NCBI GenBank assembly: GCA_963677815.1
Contig: OY782499.1
Coordinates: 2,170,001-2,234,000, forward strand
DNA length: 64,000 nt
DNA from: JAEKNW01 sp963677815
Lineage (GTDB): Bacteria > Cloacimonadota > Cloacimonadia > Cloacimonadales > JAFGVF01
Direction: 5' to 3'
Part shown: in pieces, positions 37,688 through 46,932 of the stretch
Numbering within the stretch: the first letter of the stretch is position 1
Layout: the number at the start of each line of letters is the position of its first letter
Position numbers and translations under genes: made by a program
The notes under the pieces: generated by a model
What the model was told of the DNA's origin: nothing
What the model saw: only the letters and a program-made list of their open reading frames with translations
The model's database searches: none

Positions 37688-39658
37688 TTATTCTCCTTTT
37701 TCTATTAAATATCCAAACTCTAAACCTAAAGGGTTAACAACTAGTTTATCTGTGTGTAAGACATTGTTTAAAGCTTGTAAGATTGCTAATGATATGTAAA
37801 ATATAGTATCATTAAGTTTCTTACCATTATAGTCATGATAATTATATTTTGATTTATGATTTATCATATCATGTAAAGCAAACATAAAATCCTGTAAATC
37901 AAAGTGTTTTAAATTATAAAAATGTTGATAGTGGTCTTTACCTTCATAAATACATGCAAGATTTTGGAAGACCTTTCCAATCCCATACATACAAGAACCT
38001 TTTTTCAAAGGAAAATCTTTGTCATCTATCATTTCTTCTATCTCTTGTTGAATTAACTCTGATATTTGTTCAAAGTTAAGTCTGGTTTTCTCAAACTTCT
38101 GGTAATAAAGCAGGATTCCTATGGGTAAACTAATTAAGTTTTCAATTCTCCCCTTTCTTATCAAAGATATTTCAGTACTTGAGCCACCAATATCAATGTT
38201 ATAAAAGTCGCATTCTATATTTTCACTATTCAATGATGAAACCACACCTAATTTAGCTTCTCTTTCTGGAGAGATAACCTCCCAAATTACTTTGTACTTT
38301 CTGTTTATGAGATCTTCAAAAGTATGAAAATTTGATGATATTCTACCAATATTTGTGACTAATATATGAGGTATAAGATTAAGTTTTTTGCATAATTCAA
38401 GTTGAATTGCTAGTTCTTTAAAGGCCTTATCAATAGATTTTGTATTAAGAATACCATTATTGATATTCATACCAATTCCTGTAATTCTAATATCATAATA
38501 GGCAATCTGAGCTTGTTTCTCTGCCTGAGAATAAATCAGAAGTGTTGAATTGTTTGTCCCAAAATCAATAACTGCCCCAAGATGGTCGTATTTAAATTTG
38601 ATAAAAGAGCTAATAATTTCTAAAGCGATTTCTCTATTATGAAGAGTAAATCTCGGGATGATTTCCTTATTTATTTGACCTTTAGGTAAATCAATCTCTA
38701 TTTTATTATCTAATAATTTGAAATGTTGGCTATTAGGATAGTGTTTTAGTTCTTCAACTAAGGGAACATCTTCAGGGAAATTATCCCTTGTTGCATAGCA
38801 TAAGTAAGTACCGACTGCACATGTTTCAGCCAAGGTACTATAACCAACTTTTGTAATCACTACATCGCAAGAAGAAATAAGTAAAGAATAATCATAGTCA
38901 CGAGGTAAAAGAACAATATTATCTGCTTTGCCAATAGGAGAATTTGTCAGAAATACATAATCTTTATTATTAGTTAGATTAGAGAAGTAAGAAATATCTG
39001 ACATTATACCACCAAAAGTAATTAAAGCTAATTTCTTGTTAGGGTCAATATCAAACTGCTGACATACCTTATCTCTTTGAGAAATACTTGATTTGGCTAA
39101 ATTACCACATTTCTTTTGTCTTGGAAGAGCCTCAACACTATCTTTATTCGAGAATGGAAGAATGTAAGATTCATCACACTTACTATAGATTTGTTTAATT
39201 TCTTCAATAATACTTAGGATTTCAGGGTCAGTGTTATTATCAGTCAATTTCACATAATTGAAATACCAATCAAAATTTGTTATAGCGAAAACTGGAATAT
39301 CAAGTCTTTTTGCTGCTTCAATTGGAAGAAAAGGAATATCAACAATTACTAAGTCTATCGCTTTCTCTTTTAAGAAAGAGCTTTCTCTTTGGATAATAGA
39401 TTCTTTGTTCTGCCAAAGATTTCTTAGTTCAGTAAAAGTTTTTTTCACAGAGGGTACTTTCCAAGTATCCTGAATCATACCCGTATCAGTTGCTCTTGAG
39501 AAAATATGACAGAATGATGTTTCCTTAGGGAAGAGAAACTTGGGTCTATCAGTAACAATATAACAATCACAGCCTAGTTTAATTAATTCTTGACTGAGGG
39601 CTGAAACCCTGCTAGCATGTCCAAAGCCATGAGAAGTAACATATAGGGCTATTCTCAT
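37688..39658 (-). CDS. Fusion of a UDP-glycosyltransferase-like domain with a Ppx/GppA phosphatase domain
   Basis: The 656-residue protein has two unrelated parts in one uninterrupted frame. Residues 1 to about 345 resemble MGT/MurG-like GT-B glycosyltransferases (MRIALYVTSHGFGHASRVSAL, LVIVDIPFLP, and the donor-site region VVITKVGYSTLAE). Residues about 362-656 are a Ppx/GppA domain with phosphate-1 motif IDFGTNNSTLLIY, the catalytic Glu region SPEREAKLG, phosphate-2 motif DIGGSSTEISL and the end motif NPLGLEFGYL. Ppx/GppA enzymes hydrolyse polyphosphate or pppGpp. The combination is unfamiliar to me. It overlaps psuG by 4 nt (ATGA). Confidence 0.85.
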   Translation of the reverse strand: MRIALYVTSHGFGHASRVSALSQELIKLGCDCYIVTDRPKFLFPKETSFCHIFSRATDTGMIQDTWKVPSVKKTFTELRNLWQNKESIIQRESSFLKEKAIDLVIVDIPFLPIEAAKRLDIPVFAITNFDWYFNYVKLTDNNTDPEILSIIEEIKQIYSKCDESYILPFSNKDSVEALPRQKKCGNLAKSSISQRDKVCQQFDIDPNKKLALITFGGIMSDISYFSNLTNNKDYVFLTNSPIGKADNIVLLPRDYDYSLLISSCDVVITKVGYSTLAETCAVGTYLCYATRDNFPEDVPLVEELKHYPNSQHFKLLDNKIEIDLPKGQINKEIIPRFTLHNREIALEIISSFIKFKYDHLGAVIDFGTNNSTLLIYSQAEKQAQIAYYDIRITGIGMNINNGILNTKSIDKAFKELAIQLELCKKLNLIPHILVTNIGRISSNFHTFEDLINRKYKVIWEVISPEREAKLGVVSSLNSENIECDFYNIDIGGSSTEISLIRKGRIENLISLPIGILLYYQKFEKTRLNFEQISELIQQEIEEMIDDKDFPLKKGSCMYGIGKVFQNLACIYEGKDHYQHFYNLKHFDLQDFMFALHDMINHKSKYNYHDYNGKKLNDTIFYISLAILQALNNVLHTDKLVVNPLGLEFGYLIEKGE

Positions 39659-40581
39659 ATTCTTTTCAACTCTTTAGCAATTTGGCAGGCTAATTTTACA
39701 TTATTTTTTACTAATTCAATATTAGTCTTTAAAGAATCTCCCTTTGTAAGTTCATATAATCGTTGTAAAAGATAAGGAGTGACATCTTTACTTCTTATTT
39801 TTAGCTTTTCAACTTCATCTAGAGCTTTTGCTATTTCATTTTCTATATCTTCAGAAGGTATTTCATATTGACTATCAATAGGATTTCCTACTAAGAAACC
39901 TGAAGATAGATTAATTTCTTTATGCTTTTTCCACATCAAAGCTATGTCTTTTGCCTCATCTATTTTTCTAACTTTATTACCACTTTTTGAGCTGTAAAAA
40001 GCCGGAAAATCATCTGTTCTATATGCAAAAACTGGTACAGAGTAAGAATCTAAAACTTCTAATGTTTTAGGAATGTCCAAAATTGCTTTTGCTCCAGCAG
40101 AAACGACAATAACAGGATTTTCTTTTAAGGATATTAAGTCTGCAGAGATATCCCAAGTGTGCTCCACCCCACGATGAACTCCCCCTATTCCTCCAGTAGC
40201 GAATACTTCTAAACCAGCAAGACTTGCAAGATAAGAAGTCGCGGCAACAGTTGTTCCGCCAGTCTTGTTAAAGGCTAAACAATAACTAATATCACGTACT
40301 GAGACCTTCTCAAGATTAGAAGTTAGCTTGCTTAAAGAGGTTAAATTCTCCTGACTCAATCCGATTTGAATTTTACCATTAATAATTGCAATAGTTGCAG
40401 GAACAACATCATTTTCTCTACATAAGTTTTCCAGCATTTCAGCAGTTTCTAAATTCTGGGGAAATGGCATACCATGTGTAATTATGGTAGATTCTAAAAC
40501 TAAGATTGCTTTATTATCTCTTAGTGCTTGTTTAACTTCTGGTGAAAACTCAATAAAAGGCTTATAATTATTTTCTTGCAT
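39655..40581 (-). CDS. psuG: Pseudouridine-5'-phosphate glycosidase
   Basis: The protein has 308 residues of the PsuG/IndA family. It cleaves pseudouridine 5'-phosphate to uracil and ribose 5-phosphate. Visible motifs are LESTIITHGMPFPQN, KTGGTTVAAT, FATGGIGGVHRG, the metal-binding Asp in TWDISADL, VSAGAKAILD and GFLVGNPI. No PsuK kinase is adjacent. Its start codon overlaps the preceding stop in TAATG, and it overlaps the next gene by 4 nt. Confidence 0.93.
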   Translation of the reverse strand: MQENNYKPFIEFSPEVKQALRDNKAILVLESTIITHGMPFPQNLETAEMLENLCRENDVVPATIAIINGKIQIGLSQENLTSLSKLTSNLEKVSVRDISYCLAFNKTGGTTVAATSYLASLAGLEVFATGGIGGVHRGVEHTWDISADLISLKENPVIVVSAGAKAILDIPKTLEVLDSYSVPVFAYRTDDFPAFYSSKSGNKVRKIDEAKDIALMWKKHKEINLSSGFLVGNPIDSQYEIPSEDIENEIAKALDEVEKLKIRSKDVTPYLLQRLYELTKGDSLKTNIELVKNNVKLACQIAKELKRI

Positions 40582-43448
40582 TATCTACGACCTCTAACCT
40601 TTAAATTAACTTTTGTAGGAAATAGAACTTCATCTATAAGATTCCCTTTGTCTATTTCTTTAAATTTATTCCCGTCATATTCAAGTATTACCCAGGAAGG
40701 ACTAGTGTAATCAAATATAGCTTGAATATTGTCTATTGATTTATCTCCATTCCATAGCCACATTGAAACTGATTTGCTTATGTTAAAAGGGTTCTGAGTA
40801 TTGATTATCAGAGAGTATTTGTCATTATCATAACTTTTACCTTGGTAAGAGAACTTATTCTTGCCAAATTCAAAATCTGGAGGAAGATAGGGCTCAATTT
40901 CATTAAAAACTGGATTTCTATAAAACTCTCCAATAAATAAAATAGATCTATCTTTCCAAGATATTTCATTCATACTTGATAAAGGCATCATGTCCATCAT
41001 AACACCATTGCTTTTGAGAGTATTTCCGATATTATAGATTTCAGAGAATAGTTCATTATCTGTAGGAACTAAGAGAATTGGTTTTTCTAAAAAAGTTCTT
41101 TTTAAATTGAAGATATGCTCACTTTTATCTAAATACCTGTAAAGCTTATATTCTGGATCCAATTCTATCACATCTGCATCAAAATTAAACTCTAACTGAG
41201 TCTCCTCTTTATTGATTTTATAAGATGTTCTAACAAAATTCTTATCATTTGAAAGTCTGATATCTAGATTAAAATCACTCTTATCACCCAGAGAAGATAT
41301 GATTTTGAAAGTAGTTTTTCCTGAATTAACCTCAGCATTTCTTATATACACTTTTGCAGGTTCTAATGCTTCAATCATGCTTAATATTTCAGGAACTTGT
41401 GTCTTATTACTTAACTCTGTAAAAAAATCATAACCAGATAAAGTCTTATGACTGGATAAAATTGATTTAATACTTGAAAAAAAGACATCTTCACCAGCCT
41501 TATTATATACATAGTAAAGTAACATACTACCAGCTTTAAATCCATTAACAGCCTTGTATTTATCACTTGGGAATGAAAAATCATGTAAGGATGTTAATTC
41601 TTCCTTAGGCATAGAAGAAATATCCTCAAGAGCATCTTTCCTCCATAAGTAAGCATCAGCAGACTTATTCTTTTCTAGCCACAGATAATTAGCAACAAAG
41701 TTAGCTAATATTTCCTGCCAGTTTGCTCCTTCCTCATTCCAGGTACACAATGAGTTTAACCAGATTTTAGCTAAGTCATGGCCAAATACACCAGGAGTAA
41801 TGAAAATATCTTTTACCTTGAAAACATTATTAGATACTAATAACATATTATCAAATGATTTATAATTATGGTTTGCTGATTGGATTACTGAAAAAGAATC
41901 AAAAGCAAAATCACCAAAATAATCCTTATATACAGCAAAGTATTGCTCTGTAAAATATAGATAATCCTCTAAAAGATAATAATCATCTTCAAAAGAATAA
42001 TAGGAAACTAGAACATCATCAATATCTTGACTTTTAGTATAATAGAGATCACCTATTATAGAAAAACCGTATTCTTTATCAAAACTTTGCCATGTATAAA
42101 GAATTGCATCTTTCTTTTGAGGTGTAATTGAAACTTCTGCAGGTGCTATAAATTTCATTCTGCTAGGACCCAGAGCATTAACTTTGAAATGAGATTTCTC
42201 TCCAAGTTTTGCTACAGGATGCCATTTATATTCTTGAAGATTAAAATGATAAGGTCTATTACTAATTTCAGGATAATCATAAATATAAACAAATTTTAAT
42301 TCTTTTGCCTTGGTATCTATTCTTATCTGATTATAATCTATCTTGCCTTCACTAACTTCATATTCCAATACTTCTTGACCATGATAAATCGTTAATTCTT
42401 TCATTTCTTTACTTATTAACAACTTATTATTTCTGTCTAAGCTCTGGTTAAAAGTAACAAGGTCAGAAACAGTTAAAACTTTAGCACTAGGCTCAAAAAT
42501 AAAAGATATATTATGCTCAACTATATTAAGATATTCTTGACTATCAGCTTTATCGTTACTAGGGGTTGATTCCTCTTCCCTATGATAAATAATAATATAT
42601 TCACCTCTTCCATAATACTGAGAATCCCATTCTAAAGGGCTTTCTTCTGAGATAGCTAAAGGGGAAATTGATGCTAATGCAAGATTAGGATTCAGTAATT
42701 CTAACTTCTGATATAAACCATAATGATTTCTAGTGTGAAAGTCACCATTTATATGTATTAGTTTAGCATTGATATTATCTTCTAAATAATCAAAGATGCT
42801 TTCAGCCATTGTATCATCTTTTAAAGAATGCGCTTGATACAAACGTTCTAAGATTAGATTATTAACTTCCGATCTATCTACATCTGTCAAAGCACTGACT
42901 TCTTCCATAAACATTCTTTTATAATCATTATCAAATTCTTTTAATAATCTGGCGTAATAAGGTCTTTCTGCTTCGCTAAGACTTCTCAATCCCTGATAAC
43001 CTTGCCTAGCAACAAGTCCAGAAATGTATATAGGAGCATTAGTAGCTAGCACTTTTAAGGAGTCTTGGATAGCCAGTTCCATAATAGCAGAATAAGCTTC
43101 TTGATAGTTTGACCATAAATCAGCATGAGCATCAAATTGTTCAAAGGAAAATTCACCACTTAAATACTTATCAAGAGATTCTTGATCATTTCTAGCAAAA
43201 GATTCCATTCCTAGAACAAAATTTGTATCTACTCGTGTTAGTTCTTGGATAAGTTCTTTTTGTATGGAATGAAGTAAAGAGTCGTCATGTAATTCACCAA
43301 AAAAGACTACATCTTTAAATTGCAATTCATTTACTAATTGTGATAAATCAATTTCACTTCCAGTCTCAGCTTTGAATATTTTATACTCTTGTCCAAAAAG
43401 ACACATTTCTAACATTAATATTGTTATTATTACTAAAATCTTCTTCAT
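40581..43448 (-). CDS. ChaN-like domain fused to a degenerate M1-peptidase-like domain, secreted
   Basis: The protein has 955 residues. It has a signal peptide (MKKILVIITILMLEMCLFGQ). A ChaN/DUF399 domain follows (about 25-295: FFGELHDDSLLH, GMESFARNDQ, LIHINGDFHTRNHYG). A longer part (about 315-720) looks like an M1 aminopeptidase. Where M1 enzymes have HELAHQW this one has HDLAKIW (near 555-565), so the catalytic Glu and second zinc His are lost; the later WQE may be the remains of the third-ligand region. A C-terminal segment (about 770-955) is not recognised. It is probably a non-catalytic binding or scaffold protein in the periplasm or envelope. It is paralogous to the next gene upstream in its ChaN part. 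Confidence 0.82.
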   Translation of the reverse strand: MKKILVIITILMLEMCLFGQEYKIFKAETGSEIDLSQLVNELQFKDVVFFGELHDDSLLHSIQKELIQELTRVDTNFVLGMESFARNDQESLDKYLSGEFSFEQFDAHADLWSNYQEAYSAIMELAIQDSLKVLATNAPIYISGLVARQGYQGLRSLSEAERPYYARLLKEFDNDYKRMFMEEVSALTDVDRSEVNNLILERLYQAHSLKDDTMAESIFDYLEDNINAKLIHINGDFHTRNHYGLYQKLELLNPNLALASISPLAISEESPLEWDSQYYGRGEYIIIYHREEESTPSNDKADSQEYLNIVEHNISFIFEPSAKVLTVSDLVTFNQSLDRNNKLLISKEMKELTIYHGQEVLEYEVSEGKIDYNQIRIDTKAKELKFVYIYDYPEISNRPYHFNLQEYKWHPVAKLGEKSHFKVNALGPSRMKFIAPAEVSITPQKKDAILYTWQSFDKEYGFSIIGDLYYTKSQDIDDVLVSYYSFEDDYYLLEDYLYFTEQYFAVYKDYFGDFAFDSFSVIQSANHNYKSFDNMLLVSNNVFKVKDIFITPGVFGHDLAKIWLNSLCTWNEEGANWQEILANFVANYLWLEKNKSADAYLWRKDALEDISSMPKEELTSLHDFSFPSDKYKAVNGFKAGSMLLYYVYNKAGEDVFFSSIKSILSSHKTLSGYDFFTELSNKTQVPEILSMIEALEPAKVYIRNAEVNSGKTTFKIISSLGDKSDFNLDIRLSNDKNFVRTSYKINKEETQLEFNFDADVIELDPEYKLYRYLDKSEHIFNLKRTFLEKPILLVPTDNELFSEIYNIGNTLKSNGVMMDMMPLSSMNEISWKDRSILFIGEFYRNPVFNEIEPYLPPDFEFGKNKFSYQGKSYDNDKYSLIINTQNPFNISKSVSMWLWNGDKSIDNIQAIFDYTSPSWVILEYDGNKFKEIDKGNLIDEVLFPTKVNLKVRGRR

Positions 43449-43463
43449 TAATTTATTAAGTCC

Positions 43464-44354
43464 TTATCTATCATTTCTTCTGATTAACATTAAATAATCA
43501 CCAGCATCTGAATATTTTGGATCCCATTCTAATTTATCTTCCATAGAAAAGGCTACTGGAGCTAAAACAGCAATTTTCAAATCACTATCTAATAAAGCTA
43601 ATTTTTGGGCTGTTCCTAAATAGTATCTAGAATGAAAATCACCATTGATATGAAGTACTTTATGACTATTATTATCTAATAAATAATTATGTATTGATTC
43701 AGCCATAGTATCGTCTTTAAGACATTGTGCTTTGTAGATATTAGCTATCATATCATGTCCAGACTTTTCAGGCATCCCTTGTTTCATCATTCCCTGCATA
43801 GTTTTATAAAACTCGCTTTTATATCTATCATCTAAAACAACTAACTTGTTAGCTACATACTTTTTCTCATTATCTGGAATTTCCTTCAATGCATCTTGGC
43901 CGTTTTTAGCAAGTAGAGAAGCGTATTTTCTTGGAACATTAGCAGCAATAACATGGCGGTTATATTTCTTGGCTATTTGTAGTAAGGGCTCATAATCACT
44001 TTCATGATTTGGCCAAAGCCTTGCTTGTTGAGAAAAATCCTGGTAAGATATTTTACCTGAGATGTAGTTGTTTAAAACTTCTTGATTATCTCTTTCAAAC
44101 ATTTCCATTGATAAAACAAGATTGGTATTAGATTTTGCAAGTAGTTCAAACAAATCTTTTTCTAACTTATGTAGTGTTGCATCATCGTGAAGTTCACCAA
44201 AAAATATAACATCATAATTAGACAACTCTTCAGCCATATTCTCAAGACTGTAAGGCTTACCACTTTCTGATTCTACAATTATATAATCTTCTGCATTAAT
44301 AGAAGTTAATCCTATCAATAAAAATGTTATTAATATCAAGCTTAGATAGTTCAT
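43464..44354 (-). CDS. ChaN-like protein (DUF399, haem/iron-related)
   Basis: The protein has 296 residues with a signal peptide (MNYLSLILITFLLIGLTSINA). The rest is a single ChaN-type domain: FFGELHDDATLHK, SMEMFERDNQ, RLWPNHESDYEPLL, DDTMAESI and HINGDFHSRYYLG. ChaN of Campylobacter binds haem as a lipoprotein; here the N-terminus lacks an obvious lipobox. It is similar throughout to the first 290 residues of the downstream 955-residue protein, so a local duplication is likely. Its start overlaps the yigZ stop (ATGA). Confidence 0.88.
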   Translation of the reverse strand: MNYLSLILITFLLIGLTSINAEDYIIVESESGKPYSLENMAEELSNYDVIFFGELHDDATLHKLEKDLFELLAKSNTNLVLSMEMFERDNQEVLNNYISGKISYQDFSQQARLWPNHESDYEPLLQIAKKYNRHVIAANVPRKYASLLAKNGQDALKEIPDNEKKYVANKLVVLDDRYKSEFYKTMQGMMKQGMPEKSGHDMIANIYKAQCLKDDTMAESIHNYLLDNNSHKVLHINGDFHSRYYLGTAQKLALLDSDLKIAVLAPVAFSMEDKLEWDPKYSDAGDYLMLIRRNDR

Positions 44355-45001
44355 TTTTCCTCTTTTATATATTTTATTTTGTTATTATTTTCTAGATCTT
44401 TTAAAAGAAAACTAATTTCTTCAAGTAGGTGTTGAGATACTTTTATATGGCTAGTAACATCAACTGCAAAATCTGTAGCAGTTATCTCTATATCAAATTG
44501 TTTTAATTTATACTGTAGAATATTATTGTAATCGTAAGAAGTGATAATTTTGAAATGATGATAATCAACTAATTCTTGAGTTTGATTAATTTCAATAGCT
44601 TTTTCAGAGACTCCTCCATAAGCATCTATTAGTCCACGAATACCTAATTTAACACCGCCAAAATAGCGAGTTACAACTATAACAATATTTGTTAAATCAT
44701 GTTTATTTATAGCATTTAGAATAGGTTTACCTGCAGTACCTGAGGGTTCTCCATTATCAGAACTATGAGCCCAATCACCATTCTTACCAATAACATAAGC
44801 CCAACAATTATGATTAGCAGTTTTATTATCTTTACTAACCTGACTTATGAATTCTTTAGCTTGGTTAATATCTTCTACATATTTAAGACTTACAATAAAC
44901 CTACTTCTTTCTATTTTTTCCTCATAAACTTCTTCATTAGTAATTCTTTGCACATTTTCCTCGATTGAACAATTTCTAGTCACAATAAAAATGACTAGCA
45001 A
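44351..45001 (-). CDS. yigZ: YigZ/IMPACT family protein
   Basis: The frame gives 216 residues if translation starts at the TTG at 45001; no in-frame ATG precedes the conserved KIERSRFI segment, and a GTG at residue 7 is an alternative. The IMPACT domain is clear (HNCWAYVIG, SDNGEPSGTAGKPIL, VVTRYFGGVKLGIRGL) and is followed by a ferredoxin-like C-terminal domain. YigZ homologues are ribosome-related regulators of uncertain function. It follows the AMMECR1-like gene after 11 nt. Confidence 0.86.
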   Translation of the reverse strand: MLVIFIVTRNCSIEENVQRITNEEVYEEKIERSRFIVSLKYVEDINQAKEFISQVSKDNKTANHNCWAYVIGKNGDWAHSSDNGEPSGTAGKPILNAINKHDLTNIVIVVTRYFGGVKLGIRGLIDAYGGVSEKAIEINQTQELVDYHHFKIITSYDYNNILQYKLKQFDIEITATDFAVDVTSHIKVSQHLLEEISFLLKDLENNNKIKYIKEEK

Positions 45002-45012
45002 TTAAGTCAACT

Positions 45013-45567
45013 TTAATGTGATTTCTTATCTGAAAAAAAGCTAGTATCAAAAATATATACTGAACAGTCATCATCTTCCCAAGTAAATGATGGTAAACCT
45101 GCTTTGTGGCATACTTCGTTCAAGAATATTGTTCTATCAAAACCTCTATCAACAGCTTGGTCTGGAAAAATTAAACCTTGTCCATCAGAATGATTTACAT
45201 ATAATCCATGTTTACCAATTTCAATTTCTTGTTTGGTGTATATTTGCTTTAATGGTGAAAGGATATTAATTTGAATATTTAGATAAGGAAGTTCAAATTT
45301 TTCAATTTTTGGATATTTATCATTTCCTTGACATACAGCTTTAGCTAGTTCATGAACACTGTCCATTATACAGTCTTCGCTATCAACGAACCCTAGTGAG
45401 CCTCTTAACTCATTATCTACAAATACTGTAAGAAATACTCCGTGTTTTTCATTTAATATTGGATCACAAACTTCTTCATACTTATAATCTTGCTCATAAA
45501 GATAGCTTTCAATAGATTTTCTTGCATGCTCTAAAAGCAGTTCTTGATTCTCTTTTTTTAATTCCAT
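45013..45567 (-). CDS. AMMECR1-domain protein (AmmeMemoRadiSam family A)
   Basis: I use the ATG at 45567, which has AAAGG 7 nt upstream; a TTG at 45573 is also in frame. The 184-residue product matches the AMMECR1 domain (HGVFLTVFVDNELRGSLGFV, YLNIQINILSPL, GLYVNHSDGQGLIFPDQA, FLNEVCHKAGLP). Members act with radical-SAM and Memo proteins in an uncharacterised modification pathway; those partners are not in the window. Confidence 0.87.
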   Translation of the reverse strand: MELKKENQELLLEHARKSIESYLYEQDYKYEEVCDPILNEKHGVFLTVFVDNELRGSLGFVDSEDCIMDSVHELAKAVCQGNDKYPKIEKFELPYLNIQINILSPLKQIYTKQEIEIGKHGLYVNHSDGQGLIFPDQAVDRGFDRTIFLNEVCHKAGLPSFTWEDDDCSVYIFDTSFFSDKKSH

Positions 45568-45641
45568 ATTCAATCCTTTTATATCAGTTTTGTTAAACTA
45601 TCTGGTGTTTGCTTGTGAAATTAAGAATCCTATATAAGGTA

Positions 45642-45671
45642 AGAGTGCAACTAGTTATCTAATTGCACTCT
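45642..45671. terminator. Strong hairpin downstream of pfp
   Basis: A 13-bp stem (AGAGTGCAACTAG at 45642-45654 and CTAATTGCACTCT at 45659-45671, one G-U) with a 4-nt loop. The T-run (GATTTTTTA) is on the plus-strand side, while pfp is transcribed on the minus strand, so it would act best as a plus-strand terminator. For pfp it may stabilise the mRNA 3' end. Confidence 0.55.
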
Positions 45672-45677
45672 GATTTT

Positions 45678-46889
45678 TTAAAGTATTTTATCTGCTCTAG
45701 GAACTCTCAAACGGTGGGCTTGTTTAAAACCAGAACCTATTAGAGGACGACAATAGAAGAGGAAGTCTTGAGTGATATTATTTCCTTCAGAATTAATAAA
45801 ATTATCTGGCATCACTCTAGTTTTGCCAGCAATATCTTCAAGTTTCTCTAAGGAATAATTCACAGAATAATTACCAGTTCTTTTTATTGAAATAGAACCA
45901 TCTAAATTATGCCAAATCGCATAATGAGCTGCTTTTTCACCGACTTCTCTAGCTTCTTGTTGATCAACATCAGATACACAATCCAAAAATGACCTTTGTA
46001 AATAGCCAAAAGTATCAGATCTAACTCGTGATATTTTTAATTTAGATCTAATTTCTTCTGCTAATAAATCACCTAAAGCTCCTGTTCCTGATAACTGAAC
46101 ATTACCATGAGCATCTGTTTCTTGGGTCTTTGTTAATTTGGTTATAATCGGAATACCTTTGGCATCGGATATTCCTTCAGATACTGCAATAACACAGCGT
46201 CCATATTGACTATAAACCTTCTTCACATCCTCTAAAAACTTGCTTATAACAAATTTCTTCTCAGGGAGATAAATTAAATGTGGACCATCATCTGGATATT
46301 TCTTAGCAAGAGCTGATGCTGCAGTTAGGAATCCAGCATGACGTCCCATAACAACACCTATATACACTCCTGGAAGTGCTCTATTGTCTAAGTTTGCACC
46401 GGAAAAGGCATTGGCGACAAATCTTGCTGCTGAACCAAAACCAGGTGTGTGGTCATTTAAAACTAAATCGTTATCAATTGTTTTGGGAATATGGATAGCT
46501 CTAAACTCATAGGAAGCTTTTGAAGCTTCGTCATTAACTATTCTCACTGTATCAGATGAATCATTACCACCGATATAAAAGAAATAGCGAACATCATGAG
46601 CTTTTAGAACCTTGAACATTTCCTGACAATATTTAACATCAGGTTTCACTCTTGTTGATAACAGAGCGGAAGAAGGTGTTTGAGCAACTTTCTCTAGATT
46701 ATTAGTTGTTTCTTGACTAAGATCAAAGAAATTCTCATTTAAAATACCATCAACACCATGTTCAGCACCATAAACTCGGGTTACCTGTTGAAATTTACGT
46801 GACTCTAAGACAACACCAACTAGTGATTGATTTATCACAGCAGTAGGTCCACCACCTTGAGCCACAACAACTTTTCCTTCTAATTTCAT
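45678..46889 (-). CDS. pfp: Pyrophosphate-dependent 6-phosphofructokinase
   Basis: The protein has 403 residues. PFK motifs are GGGPTAVINQSLVG, IGGNDSSDT, PKTIDNDL and VMGRHAGFLTA. Asn-Asp in GGNDS and the Lys in PKTIDND replace the ATP-enzyme pattern GGDGS/PGTIDND, which marks the PPi-dependent type. It interconverts fructose 6-phosphate and fructose 1,6-bisphosphate with PPi, a reversible step typical of energy-saving anaerobes. GGAGG lies before the ATG. Confidence 0.92.
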   Translation of the reverse strand: MKLEGKVVVAQGGGPTAVINQSLVGVVLESRKFQQVTRVYGAEHGVDGILNENFFDLSQETTNNLEKVAQTPSSALLSTRVKPDVKYCQEMFKVLKAHDVRYFFYIGGNDSSDTVRIVNDEASKASYEFRAIHIPKTIDNDLVLNDHTPGFGSAARFVANAFSGANLDNRALPGVYIGVVMGRHAGFLTAASALAKKYPDDGPHLIYLPEKKFVISKFLEDVKKVYSQYGRCVIAVSEGISDAKGIPIITKLTKTQETDAHGNVQLSGTGALGDLLAEEIRSKLKISRVRSDTFGYLQRSFLDCVSDVDQQEAREVGEKAAHYAIWHNLDGSISIKRTGNYSVNYSLEKLEDIAGKTRVMPDNFINSEGNNITQDFLFYCRPLIGSGFKQAHRLRVPRADKIL

Positions 46890-46932
46890 TTATCCTCCAT
46901 CATAATTTGCATTATAATTTATTTTAAACACA

